Assembly: GCA_963775125.1 (NCBI GenBank)
Contig: CAVZHQ010000002.1
Location: 930,001-994,000 of the forward strand
Reading direction: 5' to 3'
DNA length: 64,000 bases
From: JAHECQ01 sp963775125
Lineage (GTDB): Bacteria > Actinomycetota > Acidimicrobiia > Acidimicrobiales > SZUA-35
In this document: piece after piece, positions 26,350 to 35,544 of the stretch
Position numbering within the stretch: position 1 is the first letter of the stretch
How the letters are laid out: each line of letters opens with the position of its first letter
Translations under genes and position numbers: made by a program
The notes under the pieces: model-generated
What the model was told of the DNA's origin: nothing
What the model saw: only the letters and a program-made list of their open reading frames with translations
Databases searched by the model: none

Positions 26350-27084
26350 ATGGTGGTGATCAGGCGAGCGGAAGTTGGTGATGCCTTGGCATACGCCAAG
26401 GTCCAAGACCAGGAATGGGACGAGTCGATGTCGGCCGTCGTGCCGAAGATCGAGTCCCGCATCGCAACCTTTCCGGAGGGGGTGCTCGTCGCCGAGCACA
26501 ACGGAGTCGTCGTGGGCGGGATGACCTTCATCCGAATCGACGGCTACGACGTCGACGAGGAACGCTCGTGGGAGGACATCACCGACAACGGGTGGTGCAC
26601 CACGCACGTCGCCCATGGTTCGGTCCTGTTCGGGGTCGATCTCTCGGTCAGTCGACATGCTCCCCGGTCGACCGCAGTGCTCATGTTCATGGCCGGCCTC
26701 GAGTTGACCATTCGGCAGGGTACCGAGCGGTTGGTGTGGGGTGGCCGGATGCCGCGCTATCACCGCCACGCATCGAAGATGTCGGCAGCCGAGTACGCGA
26801 CCAAAAGGACCAGCAAGGGTCGCTACATGGATCCGGAGATCGAGCTCTACTCGAAGGTACCCGGCGTGGAAATGGTGGGTGTGGTGCCCGAGTACTTCAA
26901 GGATTGGGAGTCGCTGAACTACGGCGTCATGTTCAACTGGAACAACCCTGTCGTGCGGTTTCCGTTCCTTCGGCCCTTCCGGGGACAGATCGTCGCAGCG
27001 CTGTATCGGGCGAGCCGACGCAAAAGCGTCAAGCGGGCAAAGCCGTCGGTGGCCATAGGAGCGGGGAAAGCGAGAGCCAGCTGA
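26350..27084 (+). CDS. GNAT-like N-acetyltransferase
   Basis: 244 residues from ATG 26350 (MVVIRRAEVGDALAYAKVQ). The start of a GNAT fold is visible: an IRRAEVGDALA first strand/helix, EGVLVAEHNGVVVGGMTFIR beta strands and a long central insertion. An acetyl-CoA pyrophosphate loop is less clear (APRSTAVLMFMAGLELTIR), so the family call is moderate. The C-terminal 100 residues (KGRYMDPEIELYSKVPGVEM, EYFKDWESLNYGVMF) include aromatic-rich segments seen in GNATs acting on amino acids or small amines. Substrate unknown. The open frame extends far upstream but lacks coding character there. Confidence 0.6.
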   Translation: MVVIRRAEVGDALAYAKVQDQEWDESMSAVVPKIESRIATFPEGVLVAEHNGVVVGGMTFIRIDGYDVDEERSWEDITDNGWCTTHVAHGSVLFGVDLSVSRHAPRSTAVLMFMAGLELTIRQGTERLVWGGRMPRYHRHASKMSAAEYATKRTSKGRYMDPEIELYSKVPGVEMVGVVPEYFKDWESLNYGVMFNWNNPVVRFPFLRPFRGQIVAALYRASRRKSVKRAKPSVAIGAGKARAS

Positions 27085-27154
27085 GTCCGAAGCGCTTTCG
27101 GCGGCTTGCTCCGCAAATCGTTATAGCGACGGAGAAACCGCCGACTCTTGAAGT

Positions 27155-30100
27155 GTGTCAGGGTTCAGCGATTCAAGACGACTCATTGCGGCACTGTCAG
27201 CCTGCGTCGTTGTAGCGGCGGTCGGCGGTGTCGTCGGCGACGCGATCGCTGGAGTAATCGTGATCGCCGTCATGGTGCCGGCGATCCGGGCGGTCCGCAA
27301 ACTGCGGGGCAGCACGGCTTGGCGTCAGATCGCTGGTGGCGGTCTGGTGCTTGGTCTCGCACCAGTGGTCAGCGTCCCGATTGCCGAGTACTGGACCGTT
27401 GGTGATCTGCTGGCCTTCGGCGGGTACACCGCGTTCATCGTGGGTCTCGAGCGGGCCATTCGAGTGCGAACCCAACGGCTCCAGGCCGACGTCGCCCTCG
27501 ACGCAACCCTGGTCGTCGCTTGGCTGTTCTGCTTCCTCAACATTCTGGTGGTGAAGGACCTTGCGGAGAGCCTGCACGGTCGGGAGCTGACCGCGGCGTT
27601 GTCGTACGCCCCATTCACGCTCCTGCTGCTGTTGCAGCTGCTTCGATTGGGTCTCGGTTCCCCCGACTACTCGAAGGCCTTCGTCTACCTCGCACTGGCC
27701 ATGGTGGCGGCCGCAGGCTCGGAACTGCTGTTCCTGATCGATGCTGACGCTTCACACGGTTGGGCCCGCTCGTATGCGGTGGGGCTTGCGTCCGCAGGGC
27801 TCGTGTTCATCTCGGCCGCGGTCTCCCATGACTCGGCATCAGACTTCGAACGACCGAGTCGGGGGGAATTCCGCAGCATCGACGCGGTGCGGGGCACCTT
27901 CCACGTGAGCTCGATCGCCGTGTTGGTCATCATGGCATTGACCCGTTCGGATCATGCGCCGGTTGTCATGCTCTCCCTCCTGGGCTTGGCGGCGCTGCTC
28001 AGCGTTCGCATGTACATGGTGGTCAAGGAACGAGAACGTTGGATCGAGTCCGAGCGCAAGATGCAGCTCCTGGCTTCGGCGTTTCTCGATGCCGAGGACG
28101 AGCGACAGGTCGTCGGGCTGGCGGTCGAGGCCGTCGAGGGACTCATTGCCAACCGGATGTTCGCGTCCGTCGAAGTACTTCGCGAGGTCGCCGGCGAGTG
28201 GCTGCTCGACGAGAGCGACAGGGACGGTTCGGGCGACGATGGCTCGGTCAGAGGAATCGAATCATCCGATCTGCGGATCGCTGCCTCGCTGGGTGCATCC
28301 CAGTACTCGGAGTACAGCTCGGGACGGTCGGCTCGAAACGTCAGCCGGCTGGTCGTCCCGCTCTCCCTCGCCGACTGCGCCCGAGCGCTGCTCGTTGTCG
28401 AGGCCATGCCGGTGCTCGTGCCGCTGCAGGTGTCGTTGATCGAGTCGGTGGCCTCGACCGTGCGCCTTTCGCTGGAGGCATTGTCCGTCCGTGAGGTGGC
28501 CCACCAGCAGCGAGCGCATCATCGCTTCCGTGCGTTGTCACAGGATTCCAACGATGTCGTGGCGTTGGTCAAGAACGGGAGCTCGGTCGTCGACCTGGTG
28601 GGGCCCACGCTGGAGCGCCTCTTGGGCCGCGGAGAGGCTGAGCTGCTCGGCCGAGACCCCCTGGTCTTCGTCGAGCCATCGGATGCCGAGCGCATCCAGG
28701 CACAGATCGACATCGCCGGAAGCGGTGTCGTGTCGGTTGAACCGGTCGACGTGCGGCTGATGCACAGCGACGGCCGACACCATTGGTTCAGCGCGTCGGT
28801 GCGAGATCTGCGTCTCGATCCTGAAGTTCAGGGACTGGTCTACAGCTTTCGCGATGTCAACGATCGCAAGATGGCCGAGCTGCAGGTCCGCACGTCCGAA
28901 GGGCGCTACCGAAGTCTGATTCAGAACTCGAACGACATCTTCGCGGTGATCGACCGAGACAATCGCTTGACCTATGTGAGCCCGAACGTGGAACGCTTGC
29001 TGGGATTCTCACCGTCGGACCTCATTGGCACCGACGCCAGGGGGCTTCTCACGTCCAACGGCTCGCAGACCCTGGAGTCGGCGGCGGCCGGTTGGCATGG
29101 TCACCTCGTCGACGAGGAACTACTTCTCGAGCTCCGAACCGCGACCGCCGAGCTCCGCATGGCCAGGGCGCGGTTCACGGAGATGCGCCAGGACGACGAG
29201 AACTCGATCCTGATCACCGTGCATGACGTGACCGAGCAGCTCCTGTTGGAGGAGAGCCTGCGGAATCAGGCGTTGTACGATCCGCTGACCGGCGTGCTCA
29301 ACCGGTCCTCGGTGATTCCCGAGATCCAGCGGGCTCTGCAGGAACTTCGCGCCGTCGATTGCCTCGCTGTCCTCCATCTCAACGTCATCGACTTCTCCGA
29401 GATCAATTCGAGCGTCGGTTTCAGCGAGGGTGACAACGTCCTCATCGAGGTCGCTTCCCGAGTCCGCTCGGTGTTGCGGGCCGACGACGTGCTCGCTCGA
29501 CTCGACGGCGACGAGTTCGTGGTTCTCGCTCGGGCATCGGGTGAAGGCGAGGCTGCATACGATCTCGCCCTGAAGGTGTTGTCGGTCTTCGACGAGCCGT
29601 TCGCGATCGGCGGTCGGATGATCACCCTTCACGCTGGGCTCGGCATGGTCCGCACCTCGGACCGACGCGAGAACCCAACCGCACTCCTCGAGAATGCGGG
29701 CCTGGCCGGCCGTCATGGGCGGGCCAACGACGAACGCCTCATGCTGTTCGACGATTCGATGCGAGCGGCTGCGGCGGAACGCTTCGAGCTGGCCGCCGAC
29801 CTTCGGGCGAACATCGATTCCGATCAGTTCTCCATCGTCTATCAGCCACTGTTCGACCTCAAGGCCAACCAAGTGACCTCGGTCGAAGCGTTGATGCGAT
29901 GGCATCACCCGACCCGCGGCCACATTTCACCCGGGGTGTTCATTCCGCTCGCCGAGTCGACCGGCTCCATCATCGACCTTGGTCGTATGGTGATGCGGCG
30001 TGCGTGCAGGCAGCTTGCCCTCTGGCAGACATCGCTGCCGGGCGGCGAGAATCTGTCGGTCGCCGTGAACGTGTCGGCCCGTCAGCTCGAGCTTCCCGAC

Positions 30101-30604
30101 GAGGTCAAGGCGTTGCACGACATCATCGCCGAGGCGGGCATACCAACCTCCAAGCTCACGATCGAGCTGACCGAGTCGACGTTCATCGAGGATGCGGTCT
30201 GGTTGCGGGCGCAGCTCGAAAGCTTCCGGGCGCTCGGCATTCGCATCGCCGTCGACGACTTCGGTGCGGGCTCAGCGGGCTTGGCCCACCTGCGCGACAT
30301 GCCCTTCGACATCCTGAAGATTGACAAGGCCTACATCGATCATCTCGAGTATTCGGGCGAAGCGCTGAGCCTGGTGAGCGGCGTGGTCGACCTGGCCCAC
30401 AACCTCAACGCTCGCCTGGTGGCTGAAGGAATCGAGACCCCAGGTCAGATGGCGTTGTTGCGGGAGATGGGTTGCGACTACGGCCAGGGCTTCTTCCTCG
30501 GGCGTCCGATGACTGCCGACGCGCTCGAGCACTGGATCGGGCAGGGCTGGGCGGGCGAGGCCGCAGCCGTCATCCTCACCAAGGAACGCCAACGGGTATT
30601 CTGA
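27155..30604 (+). CDS. Membrane sensor with GAF, PAS, GGDEF and EAL domains
   Basis: 1149 residues. Residues 1-290 contain about eight membrane helices, similar to integral 7TM/MASE-type sensor regions. A GAF-like region follows (about 300-445), then two PAS domains (about 450-570 and 585-700; second starts EGRYRSLIQNSNDIFAVI). The GGDEF domain (about 705-870) reads RLDGDEFVVLA, a DGDEF variant. The EAL domain (about 880-1140) keeps the catalytic signatures EALMRW, VNVSARQ, ELTES, IAVDDFGAG and AEGIETPGQ. It could make or degrade cyclic di-GMP; the intact EAL ligands favour phosphodiesterase activity with GGDEF possibly regulatory. Relevant to motility control given the flagellar genes. Start GTG 27155. 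Confidence 0.92.
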   Translation: MSGFSDSRRLIAALSACVVVAAVGGVVGDAIAGVIVIAVMVPAIRAVRKLRGSTAWRQIAGGGLVLGLAPVVSVPIAEYWTVGDLLAFGGYTAFIVGLERAIRVRTQRLQADVALDATLVVAWLFCFLNILVVKDLAESLHGRELTAALSYAPFTLLLLLQLLRLGLGSPDYSKAFVYLALAMVAAAGSELLFLIDADASHGWARSYAVGLASAGLVFISAAVSHDSASDFERPSRGEFRSIDAVRGTFHVSSIAVLVIMALTRSDHAPVVMLSLLGLAALLSVRMYMVVKERERWIESERKMQLLASAFLDAEDERQVVGLAVEAVEGLIANRMFASVEVLREVAGEWLLDESDRDGSGDDGSVRGIESSDLRIAASLGASQYSEYSSGRSARNVSRLVVPLSLADCARALLVVEAMPVLVPLQVSLIESVASTVRLSLEALSVREVAHQQRAHHRFRALSQDSNDVVALVKNGSSVVDLVGPTLERLLGRGEAELLGRDPLVFVEPSDAERIQAQIDIAGSGVVSVEPVDVRLMHSDGRHHWFSASVRDLRLDPEVQGLVYSFRDVNDRKMAELQVRTSEGRYRSLIQNSNDIFAVIDRDNRLTYVSPNVERLLGFSPSDLIGTDARGLLTSNGSQTLESAAAGWHGHLVDEELLLELRTATAELRMARARFTEMRQDDENSILITVHDVTEQLLLEESLRNQALYDPLTGVLNRSSVIPEIQRALQELRAVDCLAVLHLNVIDFSEINSSVGFSEGDNVLIEVASRVRSVLRADDVLARLDGDEFVVLARASGEGEAAYDLALKVLSVFDEPFAIGGRMITLHAGLGMVRTSDRRENPTALLENAGLAGRHGRANDERLMLFDDSMRAAAAERFELAADLRANIDSDQFSIVYQPLFDLKANQVTSVEALMRWHHPTRGHISPGVFIPLAESTGSIIDLGRMVMRRACRQLALWQTSLPGGENLSVAVNVSARQLELPDEVKALHDIIAEAGIPTSKLTIELTESTFIEDAVWLRAQLESFRALGIRIAVDDFGAGSAGLAHLRDMPFDILKIDKAYIDHLEYSGEALSLVSGVVDLAHNLNARLVAEGIETPGQMALLREMGCDYGQGFFLGRPMTADALEHWIGQGWAGEAAAVILTKERQRVF

Positions 30605-30630
30605 TCCGACTCCTCCGGTAGGTTCTGGCC

Positions 30631-31113
30631 ATGCGTCCGCCCGTTCTGCTCGTCCTCAGCCTCCCGTTGCTGTTTGCGTGCGGGGCGCCGGAACTTCCGG
30701 ACGAGTTGGTCGCACCTTCCGCTGAGCGGTTGACCGAACGCAGCGAAGCCGTGGGTCTCATGCTTGCACCGGCTGACGCCGAGTGTGCCAGCAGACGACT
30801 TGACGAGACCACGGCGACCGCGTTGGTCGCTCCCGACGAATTGGACGACGCAGTTGCCCGTACCTTGTCGGTTGCGGTCATCGAGTGTGCGGGGACCGAC
30901 ACGATCGCACGGTCCGCGCTCACGCCGTTCACGGGTGGCGCTTCCGAGTCGTCGGTGGACTGCGCCGCCGACCGGCTCGATCAACGCCTCCTCGAAGACC
31001 TCGTTGCCGGGCAGCTGGCAAGTGATCCGGTACCGAAGGCCGAGGTCGAACTGGCGGTGGTCACCGCGGTCTCGCTCTGCCTCGAACTCGATGAGCTACG
31101 CGGTCGGGGCTGA
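30631..31113 (+). CDS. Small putative lipoprotein, unknown function
   Basis: 160 residues. The N terminus LLVLSLPLLFACGAPEL is a lipoprotein signal with a lipobox-like LLFAC. The mature part is acidic and Ala/Leu-rich with spaced Cys (ADAECASRR, VIECAGTD, SSVDCAADR, VSLCLELDE), which could form disulfides outside the cell. No family is recognised. It is immediately next to the end of the enoyl-CoA hydratase gene (no gap). Confidence 0.6.
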   Translation: MRPPVLLVLSLPLLFACGAPELPDELVAPSAERLTERSEAVGLMLAPADAECASRRLDETTATALVAPDELDDAVARTLSVAVIECAGTDTIARSALTPFTGGASESSVDCAADRLDQRLLEDLVAGQLASDPVPKAEVELAVVTAVSLCLELDELRGRG

Positions 31114-31917
31114 CTACCGGTTCTGCCAATCCACCTGTTGTCCATGAAGGAATCCGGCCATCGCCGCTCGTGAGTCCTCGGTCTGGGAGGTCAGGATCTG
31201 CGTACGATTCTCGAGGTCGATACCGGCCTGCAGCGAGGTGACCTCGAGATTCGACCACATGACCTCCTTGGTCATCCAGACACCCATCGGGCTGTTGCGG
31301 GCGATCAACCGCGCGGTGGCCAACGCAGATTCCATGAGCTCATCGCCGGGAACGACGCGACTGACGAGGCCCAGTTTGTCGGCCTCGACGGCATCGAACA
31401 CGCGGCCGGTGAGGAGCAGTTCGTGCGAGCGTGAAGCTCCGATGAGCCGGGGCAGGAGCCAGGACACCCCGATGTCGCAACCCGAGATGCCGAGCCGGAC
31501 GAACGCGCTGCCGAACTTCGCCGAGTCCGAGCAGATGCGCACGTCGCTGGCGAGGGCGATGGCGAAGCCGCCGCCGGCCGCCGCTCCGTTGACGGCAGAA
31601 ATGACCGGTTGGCGCAGTGAACGCAGGCGAGGAACCAGGCCGGCGATGAACTGCTGGATGGCCATGCCCTGCTGCGGCTTTCCGAAGTTCTCGGTGCCGG
31701 GGATGGCGCCGAAGCCGCGGAGGTCGAGGCCGGCGCAGAACCCGCGGCCGGCTCCGGTGATGATGACCACCCGGCAGTCATAGTCGGCGTGGATCGCCGC
31801 CAATGCCTGATGCAGCTCGTCGACCAAGTCGTAGGTCAGGGCGTTCAAGGCCTCGGGCCGGTTGAGCGTGAGCTGGGTGATCCCGGGCTCCGGGTGACTG
31901 ATTTCGACGTTGGCCAT
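31114..31917 (-). CDS. Enoyl-CoA hydratase/isomerase family protein
   Basis: 267 residues from ATG 31917. The crotonase fold is visible: oxyanion-hole residues in GAGRGFCAGLDLRGFG and NGAAAGGGFAIALASD, followed by KFGSAFVRLGISGCDIGVSW with catalytic-type Glu/Asp positions. One of the two catalytic Glu of classic hydratases is not obvious in the FVRLGISG segment, so isomerase or another crotonase reaction cannot be excluded. The gene is divergent from the TPP-dependent lyase with a 75-base gap, a plausible shared regulatory region for acyl-CoA breakdown. Confidence 0.87.
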   Translation of the reverse strand: MANVEISHPEPGITQLTLNRPEALNALTYDLVDELHQALAAIHADYDCRVVIITGAGRGFCAGLDLRGFGAIPGTENFGKPQQGMAIQQFIAGLVPRLRSLRQPVISAVNGAAAGGGFAIALASDVRICSDSAKFGSAFVRLGISGCDIGVSWLLPRLIGASRSHELLLTGRVFDAVEADKLGLVSRVVPGDELMESALATARLIARNSPMGVWMTKEVMWSNLEVTSLQAGIDLENRTQILTSQTEDSRAAMAGFLHGQQVDWQNR

Positions 31918-31992
31918 CGTGGGATCGTAGGTTGTGGCTCGACGGAGGCCCAAGCCGGCCAACCAACCGAGCACGAGAGAGCGAGACAGACC

Positions 31993-33640
31993 ATGACCCA
32001 CGGGGGACGTTTGGCCGCCAAGGCCCTCAAGGCAGCGGGGGTCGACTGCGTCTTCACCCTTTCCGGCGGTCATGTCATGGCCATCTATGACGGGTGCCTC
32101 GACGAGGGCATCAAGGTCGTGGATGTGCGGCACGAGCAGGCGGCGACGCACGCCGCCGATGCGTGGGCGCGCCTGCACCCGGGGAAGGTCGGTGTGGCCA
32201 TCGTGACCGCTGGGCCCGGCGTGACCGATGGTGTCACCGGGGTCGCCAATGCGTGGCGGGCCAACTCGCCGATCCTGGTGTTCGGCGGCCAGGGTCCGTT
32301 CAAGAACTTGCGCCGCGGGTCGCTGCAGGAGATGGACCACGTCTCGGTCATGCGCCCCATCACCAAGTGGGCCGACGCCTGCTATGACACCGCGCGGATC
32401 GGGGAGTACATCGAATCCGGCATCCGGGCTGCTCTTTCGGGTGTGCCCGGTCCTGCCTTCCTCGAGATCCCCATCGATGTGCTCAGCGCACCGATCGACG
32501 TCGAGAAGATCCAGCTTCCGACGTTCCGTGACTACCGGGTCAACTCGGCGGCCGATGCCGACTTGGTCACTGAAGCCGCTGCGCTGATCGCGGCGGCTGA
32601 ACGACCGATGATGATGGCCGGTACCGGGCTGAAGTGGTCCGAGGGAGCAGGCGCTTTGCGCCAGTTCGCCGAGGCGACCGGGATGCCGGTCTTCACCAAC
32701 GGCATGGCCCGCGGCCAGATCTCCATGAGTCATCCCCAGTTCTTCAACCGCAGCCGGGGTGATGCGCTGGCCCAGGCCGACCTCGTCGTCCTCGCCGGGA
32801 CACCGCTCGACTTCCGCATGAAATATGGCAACTCGATCCCACGCACGGCGCAGATCGTGCAACTCGATCTCGACGAGACCCTCATCGGCGCCAATCGTTC
32901 GGCAACCGTCGGTCTGGTGGGCAACGTCGGCCGCAATCTTGCGGCCCTCACCGCGCAGTTGGCCGCATCGAGCGACCACTCCGGACTTCAGTGACTACGC
33001 CTCCGAGCTGCGGGTCATCGAGGAGCGAGCGGAGGCGAACCTGATGGCGTCGCTCGACTCCGACGAGGTGCCGATCGATCCACTGCGCCTGTGCCGGGAG
33101 ATCGCCGATTTCGTCGCGACCGATGATCGCATGATCGTCATCGGTGACGGTGGTGACATCGTGGCCCAGACGTCCAAGGTCCTCCGGGTGCCGGAACACG
33201 GAAGTTGGATGGATCCCGGGCCGCTGGGGACACTTGGCGTCGGCATGCCGTTTGCACTCGCCGCGCAGTTGGCTCGCCCCGATCAGCGGGTCCTCATCGT
33301 GTACGGCGACGGGTCGTTCGGCCTCAACGGCTTCGAGTACGACACCGCGGTCCGCTTCGGTCTACCGATCGTGGGCATCGTGGGGAATGATGCGGCGTGG
33401 GGCCAGATGATCCGACCGCAGGCCAAGCTGTACGGAGCCGATCGGGTCGTGGCCACCGAGCTCAACTACACCCGGTACGACAAGGTCGTCGAGGCGCTCG
33501 GCGGACACGGTGAGCACGTCACCGAGCCTGAGGGCATTCGTCCGGCTTTGGAGCGGGCGTTCGCGTCGGGACTGCCGGCGTTGGTCAACGTGGAGATCCG
33601 GCGCGACCTCGACGATCCGAAGGGGTCGACCTACACCTGA
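31993..33640 (+). CDS. 2-Hydroxyacyl-CoA lyase / oxalyl-CoA decarboxylase-like TPP enzyme (one frame break)
   Basis: About 548 residues when read across a one-base insertion near 32985 (TCCGGACTTC). PYR domain: catalytic Glu in VDVRHEQAATHAADAWARL and VTAGPGVTDG. The LRRGSLQEMDHVSVMRPITK segment resembles hydroxyacyl-CoA lyases and oxalyl-CoA decarboxylases more than ALS. The PP domain after the break is intact: MIVIGDGGDIVAQTSK, GTLGVGMPFALAAQLARP and the TPP-Mg motif VYGDGSFGLNGFEYDTA. The domain boundary lies near the break, so two ORFs are visible without correction (31993-32994 and the remainder to 33640). Together with the adjacent crotonase it suggests chain-shortening of a 2-hydroxyacyl-CoA; this is inference. 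Confidence 0.82.
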
Positions 33641-33649
33641 TCGGCCGCG

Positions 33650-34561
33650 TCAGGGAATGCGTCGAAAGAGGCCGTGCTCGACCTCCGCCGCCTCGCCGCG
33701 CTGCAGCATCCGTTCCACATGCATGTCGGCGGTCCGCCGCTCGATCCCCAGAATGTGGCTCCCCTCGACATGGGGGCGGTACACGAACCGATGCTCGGCC
33801 AACTGCTCCAGCGTTCGGGGTTCGGCCAGGAACTCGAGCATCGCCTGGTGCCTCCTTCCGATGACCGCGTGGAAGCCGTCGATCAGTTCGAGAAACGCAG
33901 CGCGTCCCTCGATGATGCCCTTGTGGTGGAAGGTCACGTAGAAATCGGCTTCCTCGTCGCGGACCTGGACGAGGCTGTCCTCGAACTGCTCGAGACTCGA
34001 CCAGGCGTCGCCGTAGTACGGGCCGAAACCGGTCAGGTCGATGTCGGACAAGAAGAAGACACCATCGGAGACACGGAAGCCGCTGTGACCCCGCGTGTGA
34101 CCCGGCAGGTGGACCGCCTCAACCGTGACCCCGCCGAGGTCCCAGACGTGGCCATCGACGAATCCCACCGCGTCCGGCCTGGCGACGTAGCTGAACTCGT
34201 TGAGGACGACCTGCTCGAAATCGGTTCGGGCCTGCCCTTCGAAGCCGTAGATGGTCAGCAGGCCGTCGAGGCTGTGGGCGGCAAGCAGATCGTCTTGGTG
34301 CATATGGACGCGGGCCGTGGCGAAGAGGCCATTCCCCGCGACATGGTCTTCGTGGCCGTGGCTGTTGATGACCGCATCGATCGGCAGGTGGGCACCGCCT
34401 TTGGCGACCACCGTCACGGACGGATCGATGATGACCGTCTCGCCGGCACCCTCGATCACCATCGAGTTCCCCGACGGGTAGAGGCCATTGCCGTCTCCGA
34501 CCAATACGCTCACTGCATCCGTCAGCTGTCGACGTTCGGTTCCCCAATTCGCGTTTGTCAC
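33650..34561 (-). CDS. MBL-fold metallo-hydrolase
   Basis: 303 residues from GTG 34561; upstream in-frame sequence overlaps the divergent PAC2 gene and is not used. The metal site is INSHGHEDHVAGNGLF (HxHxDH), a later His is in HLPGHTRGHSGF, and the bridging Asp in FLSDIDLTGFG. The C-terminal region (RRHQAMLEFLAEPRTLEQLA, ERMLQRGEAAEVEHGLFR) is helical and resembles the winged-helix tail of RNase Z/LACTB2-like hydrolases. Function unknown; possibly a small-molecule lactone, thioester or nucleic-acid hydrolase. It is convergent with the TPP gene and divergent from PAC2. Confidence 0.82.
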   Translation of the reverse strand: MTNANWGTERRQLTDAVSVLVGDGNGLYPSGNSMVIEGAGETVIIDPSVTVVAKGGAHLPIDAVINSHGHEDHVAGNGLFATARVHMHQDDLLAAHSLDGLLTIYGFEGQARTDFEQVVLNEFSYVARPDAVGFVDGHVWDLGGVTVEAVHLPGHTRGHSGFRVSDGVFFLSDIDLTGFGPYYGDAWSSLEQFEDSLVQVRDEEADFYVTFHHKGIIEGRAAFLELIDGFHAVIGRRHQAMLEFLAEPRTLEQLAEHRFVYRPHVEGSHILGIERRTADMHVERMLQRGEAAEVEHGLFRRIP

Positions 34562-34604
34562 GGCGGGGAGACTATCGGAGGTTGCTCGTGTCAAAGGGGG
34601 TCTG

Positions 34605-35525
34605 GTGTCAGAGGTGATCTGGAAGGACCAAGTTCCGCTGCGACGCCCCGTGCTTCTGATGGCATTCGAAGGCCTGTTCGACGCGGCTGAGTCGGCGACC
34701 GAGTCGCTTGCGTGGATTCGCGACCGTTGCACGACCACGCAGATGGCCGAGATCGATCCGGAGATCTACTTCAACTTTCATGAGACCCGCCCCATCGTCA
34801 GGTTCGACACCACCGGGAATCGGGTCATCGACTGGCCCGCCACTCGGGTCTGGGCCTGCCAGACCGACGGTCCTCGTGACCTCATCCTCATGACCGGGGT
34901 GGAGCCGCAGCTTCGTTGGCGCAGTTTTGCCGAGTCGGTGCTGGAAGTCGTTCGTCGGGGCGGGGCCGAGATCGCGGTCACGGTCGGGGCGCTCGTTTCG
35001 ATGGTGCCACACTCCCGACCGTTCCCGATCACGGGAAGTGCAGCCAACGCCGAGTTGGCCCGTCGTATGAACCTCGACCGCCCCAGCTACCAGGGCCCGA
35101 CCGGCGTCGTCGGGGTCGTCCACGATCGCCTCGACCGTTCGGAGGTTCCGGTGATGTCGTTGCGGGCCTCGGTGCCCCACTACGTGCCCGCTCCGCCCAA
35201 CCCCAAGGCAACCCAGGCCCTGCTGCGCCGGATCGAGCAGACCACCGGCGTGTCCACCAACTACGAGGAACTCGACAGCGCCGTGACCGAGTGGGTGCAG
35301 CGGGTCGACCAGGCGGTGGCCTCCGACCGGGACAGCGCCGACTACGTGCACCGATTGGAGCGTCAGGTGGACTCGAGCGAGGAGACCCTTCCGACGGGTG
35401 ACGCGTTGGCGGCCGAACTCGAGGCGTTCCTTCGCGATCACGCAGCAACCAACCCCAACCCTGAGCCTGACCCGGCGCCTGAGCCGGACACTGACGACGA
35501 TCCCGGTTCGGCCGAGCAGATCTGA
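34605..35525 (+). CDS. PAC2-family protein (proteasome assembly chaperone 2-like)
   Basis: 306 residues from GTG 34605, preceded by AAAGGGGG. The PAC2 fold is visible: RPVLLMAFEGLFDAAESATE, DPEIYFNFHETRP and a PFPITGSAANAELARRM-type segment followed by TGVVGVVHD. Bacterial PAC2 proteins are widespread in actinobacteria carrying proteasomes; their exact role is unresolved, and no prcA/B or mpa is present in this window. The C terminus is an acidic, Pro/Asp/Glu-rich tail. Divergent from the metallo-hydrolase by 43 bases. Confidence 0.85.
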   Translation: MSEVIWKDQVPLRRPVLLMAFEGLFDAAESATESLAWIRDRCTTTQMAEIDPEIYFNFHETRPIVRFDTTGNRVIDWPATRVWACQTDGPRDLILMTGVEPQLRWRSFAESVLEVVRRGGAEIAVTVGALVSMVPHSRPFPITGSAANAELARRMNLDRPSYQGPTGVVGVVHDRLDRSEVPVMSLRASVPHYVPAPPNPKATQALLRRIEQTTGVSTNYEELDSAVTEWVQRVDQAVASDRDSADYVHRLERQVDSSEETLPTGDALAAELEAFLRDHAATNPNPEPDPAPEPDTDDDPGSAEQI

Positions 35526-35544
35526 GCGGTTGGGCACGGGCGTC

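Noticed and set aside
24517..26769. Long minus-strand open frame of 750 codons across the thiolase gene
   Set aside because: Only its last 141 codons (24517-24942) form a believable protein; the rest is an Arg/Gly/His-rich shadow of the thiolase frame, a usual effect of high GC.
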